NCBI GenBank assembly: GCA_023428885.1
Contig: JAEYWQ010000318.1
Coordinates: forward strand, 1-7,825
Direction: 5' to 3'
Origin: Bacillota bacterium
Lineage (GTDB): Bacteria > Bacillota > Clostridia > Lachnospirales > Lachnospiraceae
DNA length: 7,825 nt
Below, in pieces: positions 1-6,496 of the stretch. The notes beneath the pieces are model-generated. The model worked only from the letters and a program-made list of their open reading frames with translations, did not search any database and was not told the origin of the DNA. The position numbers were made by a program, and so were the translations under genes. Each line of letters starts with the position of its first letter. Within the stretch, counting starts at the first letter, position 1.

Positions 1-1193
1 TTGCACAAATTGCAAAAACAATTGCCAACAGTTTAAAGCTAGATCTCGACTTAACTGAAGCTATCGCTTTAGGACATGACATCGGTCATACTCCTTTTGG
101 TCATGCCGGCGAACGTGTTTTACACGAAATAATGACCCCTTGTTCTAGTGATAGCAAAATACATAAATCACCTTTTAATGAAACTGAAAACACCGCTGCG
201 TATGAAGAGTATTATGGCTTTAAACACAATCTACAAAGCGTGAATGTATCTCTTTATCTCGAAAAAGATTACGATGACTTTGGACTAGACTTAACAAATT
301 TCACCCTTTATGGAATGAATATACACTCTTCACCAATTTATAAAAGAGGACAAAATCCTGATAAACTTAAATATTATAATCAATTTTTACCTCTAATGCA
401 TCTAAGAGACTCATCCCATGATGCTTGGTCTTTTGAAGCATTTGTTGTAAAAGAAGCTGATGAAATTGCACAACGCCACCATGACCTGGAGGATGCAATA
501 CGCGGTAACTTAATTTCAAAAGAGGAAGTTATCAAGCAAATTCGAAGCTTATTTTCAGAATATTTCACCTCAAATGATCGAGGATTACTTAAGACAATGA
601 AAGACACTCATGATAATGAAATGTACATATCTCTTTTATCACGCTTGATTGTCAACCTATTTGTAACACAAATTACAAAATGTTCAATTTATAACCTGAA
701 TTATTTTATATTACAAAATTCTCTTACTGAGAATAACTTTCCACAATTTATGCTAAGTCATACAGCAAATGAAGTATCAAGATTAATTGCTTATGACAAG
801 ATTGACACAACAGAATCTTTTAAAGGTAAAATGAAATCATTTGAATCATTTTTAACCTCTAAAGTCTTATCATCATACGATATACAAACAGCCGATGCTC
901 ATGGTCAATATGTTATCAAGAAACTTTTCCAAGCTTATTATTGCACTCCTGCACAATTGCCAGATCACTGCATAATTGAATATTGTAATCTATCTCAAAG
1001 CTATACAAATGCTGAAATAAAAGAAATTATAACCACTAAGGGAATGGGTGAATTACGTGCTATTTTTACAAATAATCTTATGGATAACCCCAAAAAGGAG
1101 AATAAAATGTATTTAATGAGAGTCATCTGTAATCAAATTGCTGGCATGACCGACAGTTTTGCTCAGAAAACATTTAATGATTTATATTCATAA
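1..1193 (+). CDS. dGTP triphosphohydrolase-like HD-domain protein (5' end outside window)
   Basis: The reading frame is already open at the left edge, with its first whole codon at base 3; 396 residues are visible. The start and the first metal-binding histidine of the HD site lie outside. The visible part opens with AQIAKTIA and then GHDIGHTPFGHAGE (HD pair at 75-80), a signature of bacterial dGTPases, followed by FKHNLQS. A second conserved block, ADEIAQRHHDLEDAIR, carries the later metal-ligand aspartate (459-461). Family members hydrolyse dGTP or other dNTPs to the deoxynucleoside and triphosphate in the cytoplasm, affecting dNTP pools. The exact substrate cannot be read from sequence, and HD-family relatives differ. 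The first ATG in frame, at 132, is internal because it lies after the catalytic motif. The gene is notably AT-rich beside guaA. It ends 32 bases before a hairpin shared with convergent guaA. Confidence 0.88.
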   Translation, partial: AQIAKTIANSLKLDLDLTEAIALGHDIGHTPFGHAGERVLHEIMTPCSSDSKIHKSPFNETENTAAYEEYYGFKHNLQSVNVSLYLEKDYDDFGLDLTNFTLYGMNIHSSPIYKRGQNPDKLKYYNQFLPLMHLRDSSHDAWSFEAFVVKEADEIAQRHHDLEDAIRGNLISKEEVIKQIRSLFSEYFTSNDRGLLKTMKDTHDNEMYISLLSRLIVNLFVTQITKCSIYNLNYFILQNSLTENNFPQFMLSHTANEVSRLIAYDKIDTTESFKGKMKSFESFLTSKVLSSYDIQTADAHGQYVIKKLFQAYYCTPAQLPDHCIIEYCNLSQSYTNAEIKEIITTKGMGELRAIFTNNLMDNPKKENKMYLMRVICNQIAGMTDSFAQKTFNDLYS

Positions 1194-1225
1194 ACAGGTA
1201 TCATAAAGGTATCACACCCCACAGA

Positions 1226-1267
1226 AAAGCCCTAAGAACCGCGTAAATACGCCATTCTTAGGGCTTT
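1226..1267. terminator. Shared hairpin terminator between convergent dGTPase and guaA genes
   Basis: A perfect 13-bp inverted repeat, AAAGCCCTAAGAA (1226-1238) and its complement (1255-1267), encloses a 16-base loop that itself contains GCGT-AAAT-ACGC. The uridine tracts are modest: TTTGTTCTCT on the + side and CTTTTCTGT on the - side. The hairpin begins 5 bases beyond the guaA stop and 32 bases beyond the dGTPase stop. It probably ends both transcripts, more convincingly that of guaA. Confidence 0.85.
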
Positions 1268-1272
1268 GTTCT

Positions 1273-2817
1273 CTACTCAAACTCAATCGTTGCCGGTGGT
1301 TTCCCCGTCAGGTCATAGAATACTCTATTTACATGTTTTACTTCATTTACAATTCTACTTGTCACCTTTCCAAGCACTTCCCAAGGTAACTCAGCTGATT
1401 CTGCTGTCATGAAATCAATGGTATTCACTGCTCTTAACGCAATCGCATAGTCGTAGGTTCTTTCATCACCCATAACACCAACAGATCTCATGTTCGTTAA
1501 TGCTGCGAAATACTGGCCGATTCCACGATCTAATCCCGCTTTAGCGATTTCTTCACGGTAGATCGCGTCAGCTTCCTGAACCATCTTTACCTTCTCAGCG
1601 GTTACTTCACCGATGATACGGATACCAAGGCCTGGGCCTGGGAATGGTTGACGGAACACTAATTTTTCTGGAATTCCAAGTTCTAAACCAGCTTTACGAA
1701 CCTCATCTTTGAATAAGTCACGTAGTGGTTCTACGATTTCTTTGAAGTCTACATAATCAGGTAGGCCGCCTACGTTGTGGTGGGATTTGATAACGACAGA
1801 TTCTCCACCAACACCGGATTCTACCACGTCTGGATAGATGGTTCCCTGAACTAAGAAATCAACTTTTCCGATTTTCTTTGCTTCTTCTTCGAATACACGG
1901 ATAAATTCTTCACCAATAATCTTACGTTTGGCTTCAGGTTCCTCCACCCCTTTGAGTTTCTCATAGAAACGTTCTTGAGCATTGACACGAATAAAGTTTA
2001 GCTTATAAGGTCCATTTGGTCCGAATACTTCTTCTACTTCGTCACCTTCATTTTTACGAAGTAAACCATGATCTACGAAAACGCAAGTAAGCTGATCGCC
2101 AACTGCTTTTGATAACATAACTGCTGCCACGGAGGAGTCAACACCACCGGATAGGGCACATAATACTTTTCCCTGTCCAACTTTTTCACGAAGGCTCACA
2201 ATAGAGGATTCTACAAAAGAATCCATCTTCCAGTCACCTACGCAATGACATACTTCATACACAAAGTTCGACAGCATCTTAGTGCCTTCTACCGTGTGAA
2301 GTACTTCTGGATGGAATTGCACTAAATATAAGTTTTTATCAGCATTTTCTGCTGCTGCCACAGGGCAATCAGCGGTATGCGCGGAAATTGTGAAGTTTTC
2401 TGCTATATCAGCTATATAGTCAAAATGGCTCATCCAACATACTGTCTTAGGAGAAACTCCCTTGAACAACTTTGAATCGATATCAATGATTACCTCAGTT
2501 TTTCCATACTCACGTACCTCAGCACGATCTACTCGGCCCCCTAGTACATGAGACATTAACTGCGCACCATAACAGATTCCAAGTACCGGTACTCCTAGCT
2601 CAAACAACTCTTTTGCATAAGTTGGTGAATCTGGTAAATAACAGCTATTAGGACCACCAGTTAGAATAATTCCCTTGGGATTCATAGCTTTGATTTTCTC
2701 AAGGTCTGTCTTATAAGAATATATCTCACAATAAACGTTACATTCTCTGACTCTTCTAGCGATCAACTGGTTATACTGCCCACCAAAATCAAGTACGATT
2801 ACCATTTCCTTGTTCAC
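1273..2817 (-). CDS. guaA: GMP synthase (glutamine-hydrolysing)
   Basis: GuaA converts XMP, glutamine and ATP to GMP, glutamate, AMP and PPi, the last step of de novo GMP synthesis in the cytoplasm. The protein has 514 residues, the normal full length. An N-terminal class I glutamine amidotransferase (about 5-190) shows GICYGAQ with nucleophile Cys82 and QFHPEV with His169 and Glu171. The ATP-pyrophosphatase domain has the P-loop SGGVDSS (223-229). The C-terminal dimerisation domain carries RQPFPGPGLGIR (389-400) and ends in TIEFE. All catalytic residues are present. The start is GTG at 2815-2817, set 8 bases after AGGAGG; the ATG four codons further in (2803-2805) is too far from that site. 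No purine riboswitch core or PurR-box-like sequence was seen upstream. The gene is monocistronic, convergent with the dGTPase and divergent from the SAP gene. Confidence 0.98.
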   Translation of the reverse strand: MNKEMVIVLDFGGQYNQLIARRVRECNVYCEIYSYKTDLEKIKAMNPKGIILTGGPNSCYLPDSPTYAKELFELGVPVLGICYGAQLMSHVLGGRVDRAEVREYGKTEVIIDIDSKLFKGVSPKTVCWMSHFDYIADIAENFTISAHTADCPVAAAENADKNLYLVQFHPEVLHTVEGTKMLSNFVYEVCHCVGDWKMDSFVESSIVSLREKVGQGKVLCALSGGVDSSVAAVMLSKAVGDQLTCVFVDHGLLRKNEGDEVEEVFGPNGPYKLNFIRVNAQERFYEKLKGVEEPEAKRKIIGEEFIRVFEEEAKKIGKVDFLVQGTIYPDVVESGVGGESVVIKSHHNVGGLPDYVDFKEIVEPLRDLFKDEVRKAGLELGIPEKLVFRQPFPGPGLGIRIIGEVTAEKVKMVQEADAIYREEIAKAGLDRGIGQYFAALTNMRSVGVMGDERTYDYAIALRAVNTIDFMTAESAELPWEVLGKVTSRIVNEVKHVNRVFYDLTGKPPATIEFE

Positions 2818-2825
2818 AATGATTT

Positions 2826-2831
2826 CCTCCT
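2826..2831 (-). promoter_or_regulatory. Ribosome binding site of guaA (fixes the GTG start)
   Basis: On the - strand this is a perfect AGGAGG, 8 bases before GTG at 2817. It selects GTG rather than the ATG 12 bases downstream. Confidence 0.85.
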
Positions 2832-2856
2832 ATTTTTGAAGTAATGCTTGTATCTA

Positions 2857-2886
2857 TTAATCTAACATTACCATTTCTAGTTTCAA
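2857..2886 (-). promoter_or_regulatory. Candidate guaA promoter (weak)
   Basis: On the - strand there is TTGAAA (2881-2886), an 18-base gap and GATTAA (2857-2862), about 40 bases upstream of the GTG. The match to a sigma-A promoter is only moderate, and other AT-rich hexamers lie further upstream. This would give a leader of roughly 30 bases. Confidence 0.3.
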
Positions 2887-2918
2887 TATACTTCTTTAAT
2901 ACGTCACTCATTTTACAA

Positions 2919-2957
2919 CATTTCATTCAATAGTGCTAGCCCTATTTTGTTGAAATG
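2919..2957. repeat. Interrupted inverted repeat upstream of guaA
   Basis: CATTTCA (2919-2925) pairs with TGAAATG (2951-2957), and AATAG (2929-2933) with CTATT (2942-2946). They are separated by a small internal loop and capped by TGCTAGCC. It lies about 100 bases upstream of guaA. No U-tract follows on either strand, so it is not a terminator. It could be an operator or a leader structure if guaA is transcribed from further upstream. Confidence 0.45.
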
Positions 2958-3120
2958 ACAAAGTTTATCTAGATTATTCGGATTCTATATATTCAGTAAA
3001 GCACTACTGATAAGTACTTTACTAAAAAACCATAAATTTTTTATGTGTTAGAAGGCCTTTTTCATCTGGACTTGGATGATTTACTTTCTATTTTCTAAAA
3101 GGCTCTGTTCCATCGAATGA

Positions 3121-3148
3121 TTGATATTTGTAAATTTAAGTTTATAAT
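3121..3148 (+). promoter_or_regulatory. Sigma-A type promoter of the SAP-domain gene
   Basis: TTGATA (3121-3126), a 16-base spacer and a perfect TATAAT (3143-3148) lie 29 bases before the ATG at 3178. AAGGAG (3165-3170) follows with 7-base spacing to the start codon. The leader would be about 20 bases. The promoter lies inside the inverted-repeat-bounded segment, so the gene carries its own signal. Confidence 0.75.
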
Positions 3149-3177
3149 AGTAGTAGGAAAATACAAGGAGAATAAAA

Positions 3178-3749
3178 ATGAGTAATCGACCATATTTAGA
3201 TAATCAATTAGATGGAAAAACATTTCGTAGTTTTTATTACTTAAAAGAAGAATTAGTTGAATTTTGTAGGAAAAATGGCCTGCCGACTTCTGGCGGAAAG
3301 CTTGATATTACTGACAGAATTGCTCATTTCCTTGATTCTGGTGAAGTGATGCTCCTAGCTCACAAAAGTAAAGCAGCAAAGCAAATTGGAATACTTACGG
3401 AAGATACCGAAATAGAATCTGGGTTTGTGTGTTCTGAAAAACACCGTAGCTTCTTTCAACAAAAGATTGGTAATGGCTTTTCTTTCAATGTAACTTTTCA
3501 GAAATGGTTAAAATCTAATACTGGAAAGACATATGGTGAAGCCATTCAGGCTCATTATCAAATCATTGATGATAAGAAAAAAGAAAGATCAACGATTGAG
3601 AAACAATTTGAATATAACACATATATTAGAGATTCATTGCTGACAACAAAGATAAAAGCTTAGAACAAGCAATTTTATGTTGGAAATATAAGAAAAGCTT
3701 ACAAGGCCATAATTGTTATGAAAAATCTGACCTACTGGCATTATCATGA
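3178..3749 (+). pseudogene. SAP-domain / DUF6434-like protein, frameshifted near the 3' end
   Basis: As read, the frame from ATG 3178 stops at 3663 (161 residues). Residues 21-54 fit a SAP motif (YLKEELVEFC, then GGKLDITDRI), a helix-extended-helix nucleic-acid-binding fold. Residues 83 onward resemble the DUF6434-type region seen with SAP domains. After Asp152 the natural continuation lies in the -1 frame: inserting one T in the GATTC at 3631-3635 gives FIADNKDKSLEQAILCWKYK and onward to TGA at 3747-3749, 190 residues in all. The restored tail repeats the pattern of residues 107-129 (FQKWLKSN..KTYGEAIQ), which supports it as true coding sequence. No classic slippery heptamer is present. The gene may therefore be a recent pseudogene, a functional truncation or a sequencing error. 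The cellular role is unknown; DNA or RNA binding is inferred from SAP. Confidence 0.75.
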
Positions 3750-3806
3750 TATAAGTAGATTTCTTTTCATCGTGATTTGCTGACGATAGGATTCCCGTAA
3801 AGAAAA

Positions 3807-3830
3807 GTTATAACAACTATATGTTGTAAC
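3807..3830. repeat. 24-bp palindrome overlapping the right inverted repeat
   Basis: GTTATAACA (3807-3815) and TGTTGTAAC (3822-3830) pair over 9 positions (one G-T) around ACTATA. It overlaps the right AGGCTCTGTT copy and has no T-tract after it. It could be an operator, a subterminal transposase site or the only visible hairpin downstream of the SAP gene. Confidence 0.45.
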
Positions 3831-3864
3831 AGAGCCTCTGAAAAGTTAAATCACTTCTTCTTTT

Positions 3865-3894
3865 TTGAGTGATTACGATGTATACTTAGATAAT
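3865..3894 (+). promoter_or_regulatory. Candidate ddl promoter
   Basis: TTGAGT (3865-3870), an 18-base spacer and GATAAT (3889-3894) make a reasonable sigma-A promoter. Transcription would start near 3902, giving a leader of about 137 bases. The -35 region lies in a small inverted repeat, AATCACT (3849-3855) with AGTGATT (3868-3874), which could modulate it. It lies just right of the putative cassette. Confidence 0.5.
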
Positions 3895-3939
3895 ACATAA
3901 TAAAAGCTAGTGTCATTATTCATACGATAAGGCTATTAG

Positions 3940-3963
3940 TGCAAAGTCACTTTTCACTTTGCA
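3940..3963 (+). promoter_or_regulatory. Stem-loop in the ddl leader
   Basis: TGCAAAGT (3940-3947) and ACTTTGCA (3956-3963) form a perfect 8-bp stem with an 8-base loop, about 75 bases before the ddl start. No U-tract follows, so it is not an intrinsic terminator. Leader regulation or mRNA stabilisation is possible, but no known riboswitch was recognised. Confidence 0.45.
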
Positions 3964-4023
3964 TCTATAACTTTCTGCTAATCGTTTTGGGTAACACTAG
4001 TGACATTAATATCAATAAGGACC

Positions 4024-4030
4024 AAAGGAG
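4024..4030 (+). promoter_or_regulatory. Ribosome binding site of ddl (decides the start)
   Basis: AAAGGAG lies 8 bases before ATG 4039. The in-frame ATG at 4000 has no comparable site and would add 13 residues ahead of the conserved MNIVVLAGG, so 4039 is preferred. Confidence 0.8.
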
Positions 4031-4038
4031 TATTGCAA

Positions 4039-5067
4039 ATGAATATCGTAGTATTAGCTGGTGGACTGAGTCCCGAACGAGACGTCTCCTTATGCTCAGG
4101 CAGTTTGATTGCCAATGCGCTGATGGAAAATGGTTATCGCGTTTTATTATTGGATCTCTACCTAGGAATTGATCTTCCTTCTACACCTGATAAATTATTC
4201 CGAAGTCATACCGATGGAAGAAGTTATGAATACATAGTACCAAAATCCGAGCCTGATTTACTTACTTTAAAGTTGAAATCCGGAAATGGCGATGCTTTAA
4301 TCGGTAAGAATGTTATCGAATTATGTAGATATGCTGACAAGGTTTTCCTTGCTTTGCACGGTTCCGTAGGTGAAAATGGTCAGTTACAAGCCCTTCTTGA
4401 TATGTACGGTATCTCTTATACTGGTACCGGTTACATTGGTAGCCTTCTTGCCATGGACAAAGATTTATCGAAGATATTGATGAAAGCTGCAGGGATTCAG
4501 ACGCCTGATTGGTTAGTAAAGGATATCACTAGCAAGGATTTCGATATGAATTTAATTTCACTTCCTTGTGTAATCAAACCATGTAGCTGTGGTTCCAGTG
4601 TTGGTGTCTCAATTGTCAATACTAGACAAGAACTAGAAGCAGCTCTGGACTATGCTCGCATCTATGAAGCTCGTGTAATGTTTGAACAAGTAATTGTTGG
4701 TCGTGAATTTTCCATTGGTATTCTTAATGGTAAGGCACTTCCTCCAATCGAGATTATTCCAAAGGAAGGTTTTTACGACTACGCTAATAAGTATCAGGCA
4801 GGCATGACCAGTGAAATCTGCCCTGCGCAGCTTGAGGATTCCATCTGCAAAGCTATGCAGTCTATAGCAATAAAGATCCACGAGATCTTACACCTCGGAT
4901 TTTATTCCAGAATTGACTTTCTTTTAAATGATAAGAATGAGTATTACTGTCTAGAAGCAAATACCTTGCCTGGTATGACTCCAACCAGTTTACTGCCGCA
5001 AGAGGCCGCAGCTGCTGGCATTAGCTATCATCAACTCTGTGAACTACTATTAGAGGTCAACTCATAA
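4039..5067 (+). CDS. ddl: D-alanine--D-alanine ligase
   Basis: Ddl is a cytoplasmic ATP-grasp enzyme joining two D-alanines for the peptidoglycan precursor stem. The 342-residue protein is of normal length. Against E. coli DdlB, recalled from memory, the substrate triad is conserved: Glu13 in GGLSPERDVS, Ser186 in CGSSVGVS and Tyr252 in FYDYANKY. Also conserved are Arg291 in RIDFLL, the Mg ligands Asp293, Glu306 and Asn308 (CLEANTLPGMT), and the central HGSVGENG (107-114). The YDYANKY tyrosine argues for D-Ala as acceptor rather than D-lactate, as in Van-type ligases. A minor oddity is GENG where most relatives have GEDG. The gene stands alone, not beside murF or other wall genes, so it could be a second ligase paralogue. 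It appears monocistronic, with its own promoter and leader. Confidence 0.92.
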   Translation: MNIVVLAGGLSPERDVSLCSGSLIANALMENGYRVLLLDLYLGIDLPSTPDKLFRSHTDGRSYEYIVPKSEPDLLTLKLKSGNGDALIGKNVIELCRYADKVFLALHGSVGENGQLQALLDMYGISYTGTGYIGSLLAMDKDLSKILMKAAGIQTPDWLVKDITSKDFDMNLISLPCVIKPCSCGSSVGVSIVNTRQELEAALDYARIYEARVMFEQVIVGREFSIGILNGKALPPIEIIPKEGFYDYANKYQAGMTSEICPAQLEDSICKAMQSIAIKIHEILHLGFYSRIDFLLNDKNEYYCLEANTLPGMTPTSLLPQEAAAAGISYHQLCELLLEVNS

Positions 5068-5450
5068 CTTATGTATTATCATGTTTTCTATGTTATATAG
5101 CTAGCGCAATAACGACCTTGATCTATCATGAGTTTGTCTCATAATTATAGCTAGGATGTTTTCTTACTCTAAGTATAGAGTTGCACAGATGATAATGAAA
5201 TATATTAAGCCAGAGACGAACATTTAGTGTTTGATTCTTAGTCTGACTCCATAATGTTAATGTTTTTTTTTTGTTTATAGTTACGATGGAATTTGACAAA
5301 GGGACGGATTGCTAATACGAAAAAGTATCATTAATCCTGTCCCCTTGTCATCATCTGTATACTTCATTTTATATCCAGATAATTATATCTTCTTATTTTC
5401 TATCTGAATTTTACTATAATTCACTCTTACCTATTATACTTAAGATAAGT
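5068..5450. other. Convergent spacer between ddl and the M29 aminopeptidase
   Basis: This 383-base AT-rich spacer contains small palindromes: ATGAG/CTCAT near 5130-5145, ACTCTA-AGTA-TAGAGT at 5166-5181, and ACTTA-AGA-TAAGT at 5438-5450 touching the aminopeptidase stop. It also contains a run of ten T (5263-5272) and the REP-like hairpin at 5294-5350. No hairpin is placed right before the T run, so no convincing intrinsic terminator for ddl was found. No open reading frame is credible. Confidence 0.6.
5294..5350. repeat. Long imperfect hairpin, REP/MITE-like
   Basis: A 57-base inverted repeat runs from TTTGACAAAGGGACGGATT on the left to AATCCTGTCCCCTTGTCA on the right. The arms pair over about 24 positions with a few mismatches and one bulge around a GAAAAA loop. 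GGGACGG...CTGTCCCC palindromes are a recurring intergenic motif in Firmicutes, from memory, and are often linked to REP-type elements. It sits between convergent genes with no T-tract, so a dispersed repeat fits better than a terminator. Confidence 0.6.
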
Positions 5451-6446
5451 TTACAAAATAACTTCCACCCTAGCAGTTCCGACAAGATCCATATGCAACT
5501 CTGCATTATTTTTACCGCCAAACATTGTATTATCCCCAATTGCAATATGAAAAGTATCACACATCTTCTCATCTAATAAAGTGTAGCCACATAGACTGGT
5601 TACATGTTCATTCATGCCAAATCCCAGTTCACATACTACTCTGCCCTCCTTTGTTAAGCGATTCAAAAATTCATTCACACTCTCGTGATTACTGCTTGTT
5701 ACTATACCATGTTCCACTGTAAGGATAACTTGATCAATCACACCTACATCCTCAAGATATAATTTTTCATAGTAAACTCTACCGTTGCTTTCTTCTTCCA
5801 TTGGTGCTATATATACTTCACCACATGGCATATCACCATCACCACAATCAGCAATCCAATCTCTTCCTGCTGTTGTTAATGTTAATCTGCAGTCTTCTCC
5901 TGTATGAAGTACAATCTGCTTTGCAACCTTCAGTTCACTAATTTTTTTTTCACAGTCTTCCTCTAGTCTTGCATAATCAATGTCATATGCCAATTCCATA
6001 CGCTTCATATATTCCTCAGGATCTAAGTTGCTTTCCTGTGCATTTTCCATGGAAGGAATACGAATTTGTGTAAATCGGCTTGCCTTCATCAAGTTTTGGA
6101 AAAGCCTTCTCATATATACTTTGTATAAATCCATCTGTTCTTCAGGAAGTTTGTGATTCAATACTACTGGTTGATAAACAAATACGTCCAAGACTGCATC
6201 CAAGTGTTCAAACAAGGAAAAGTACTTATCTCCAAAACTATTTTCGGTCGCAACACTAAAAAGTCTGCTGTTGTGCTCTCTGGATTGCTGCAGGGTGATA
6301 GGAGATGCTCCTAACTCCGCAACAGCTGTTGCAAAGTTATGCATAAGCTCAATATGATTGTCCTCCCCCCAGTAATGAACTAATACTACTTCTCCTTCTT
6401 TGACCCCGCTTGCCTTTACTAACTTTCCTATTAAATTAATGTCCAT
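5451..6446 (-). CDS. M29-family aminopeptidase (leucyl aminopeptidase / aminopeptidase T-like)
   Basis: This 331-residue cytoplasmic enzyme resembles family M29 metallo-aminopeptidases, which remove N-terminal residues from peptides using two metal ions. The catalytic region is in the C-terminal half: Glu210 in CGEVYIAP, Glu273 in CELGFGMNE, His300 in DTFHIAIGDN, and His318 with Asp320 in AELHMD. These match the Glu, Glu, His and HxD ligands of the family. The protein is shorter than usual members (about 370-410 residues). The stretch between His300 and His318 is compact, and the tyrosine expected about seven residues after the first His is not seen there. The ATG follows GAGGTG (6454-6459) by 7 bases. 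The gene has its own consensus promoter and no partner, so it is probably monocistronic. Substrate preference is unknown. Confidence 0.88.
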   Translation of the reverse strand: MDINLIGKLVKASGVKEGEVVLVHYWGEDNHIELMHNFATAVAELGASPITLQQSREHNSRLFSVATENSFGDKYFSLFEHLDAVLDVFVYQPVVLNHKLPEEQMDLYKVYMRRLFQNLMKASRFTQIRIPSMENAQESNLDPEEYMKRMELAYDIDYARLEEDCEKKISELKVAKQIVLHTGEDCRLTLTTAGRDWIADCGDGDMPCGEVYIAPMEEESNGRVYYEKLYLEDVGVIDQVILTVEHGIVTSSNHESVNEFLNRLTKEGRVVCELGFGMNEHVTSLCGYTLLDEKMCDTFHIAIGDNTMFGGKNNAELHMDLVGTARVEVIL

Positions 6447-6496
6447 ACTTTTTCACCTCTTTTTATTATGTATCTATTTTCTATTTTATTTTGACT

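Larger units (their letters stand above)
2818..3177. other. Divergent spacer between guaA and the SAP-domain gene
   Basis: This 360-base AT-rich spacer holds the guaA ribosome site and a weak guaA promoter candidate. It also holds an interrupted hairpin (2919-2957) and an imperfect inverted repeat of AGTAAAG/CTTTACT (about 2996-3024). On the right are the left copy of the AGGCTCTGTT inverted repeat (3100-3112) and the promoter and ribosome site of the SAP gene. I found no convincing open reading frame, riboswitch or RNA gene. Confidence 0.6.
3100..3837. mobile_element. Putative inverted-repeat-bounded cassette carrying the SAP gene (no transposase)
   Basis: AGGCTCTGTTCCA at 3100-3112 recurs inverted at 3825-3837, where the complement reads AGGCTCTGTTACA: 12 of 13 positions match, ten in a row. 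The pair brackets 738 bases containing only the SAP-domain gene with its own promoter. IS6-family ends typically begin GG..CTGTTGCAAA, so the repeats look like insertion-sequence termini. No transposase is encoded. The flanks TTCTAAAA (left) and TCTGAAAA (right) are similar but do not form a clean 8-bp target duplication. This could be a non-autonomous element, a remnant or coincidence. Confidence 0.4.

Noticed and set aside
380..607. 75-codon open frame antisense to the dGTPase gene
   Set aside because: Lies opposite the conserved second metal-binding block; no independent support.
1196..1214. Direct repeat AGGTATCA twice, 11 bases apart, after the dGTPase stop
   Set aside because: Only 8 bases per copy, with no associated feature; likely chance.
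2818..3177. Purine riboswitch before guaA
   Set aside because: Neither the conserved core loops nor the closing stem of the purine aptamer could be found on the - strand.
3628..3641. Programmed -1 frameshifting in the SAP gene
   Set aside because: No X-XXY-YYZ slippery heptamer and no clear downstream stimulatory structure; a one-base deletion is simpler.
3092..3844. 8-bp target duplication flanking the putative cassette
   Set aside because: TTCTAAAA and TCTGAAAA agree at only 5 of 8 positions in A-rich sequence, too weak to claim a duplication.
4000..4038. Upstream ATG giving a 13-residue longer Ddl
   Set aside because: It has no ribosome site, and the extension precedes the conserved MNIVVLAGG; AAAGGAG clearly points to 4039.
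3939..4172. 77-codon open frame overlapping the ddl start
   Set aside because: No ribosome site or family-like sequence, and it overlaps the well-supported ddl frame.
4633..4881. 82-codon open frame antisense to ddl
   Set aside because: Shadow of a conserved ATP-grasp coding region, with no start signals.
5263..5272. Run of ten T as the ddl terminator
   Set aside because: No stable hairpin directly precedes it, and it is about 195 bases past the stop; only weak, long-loop pairing (AACATT/AATGTT) was found.
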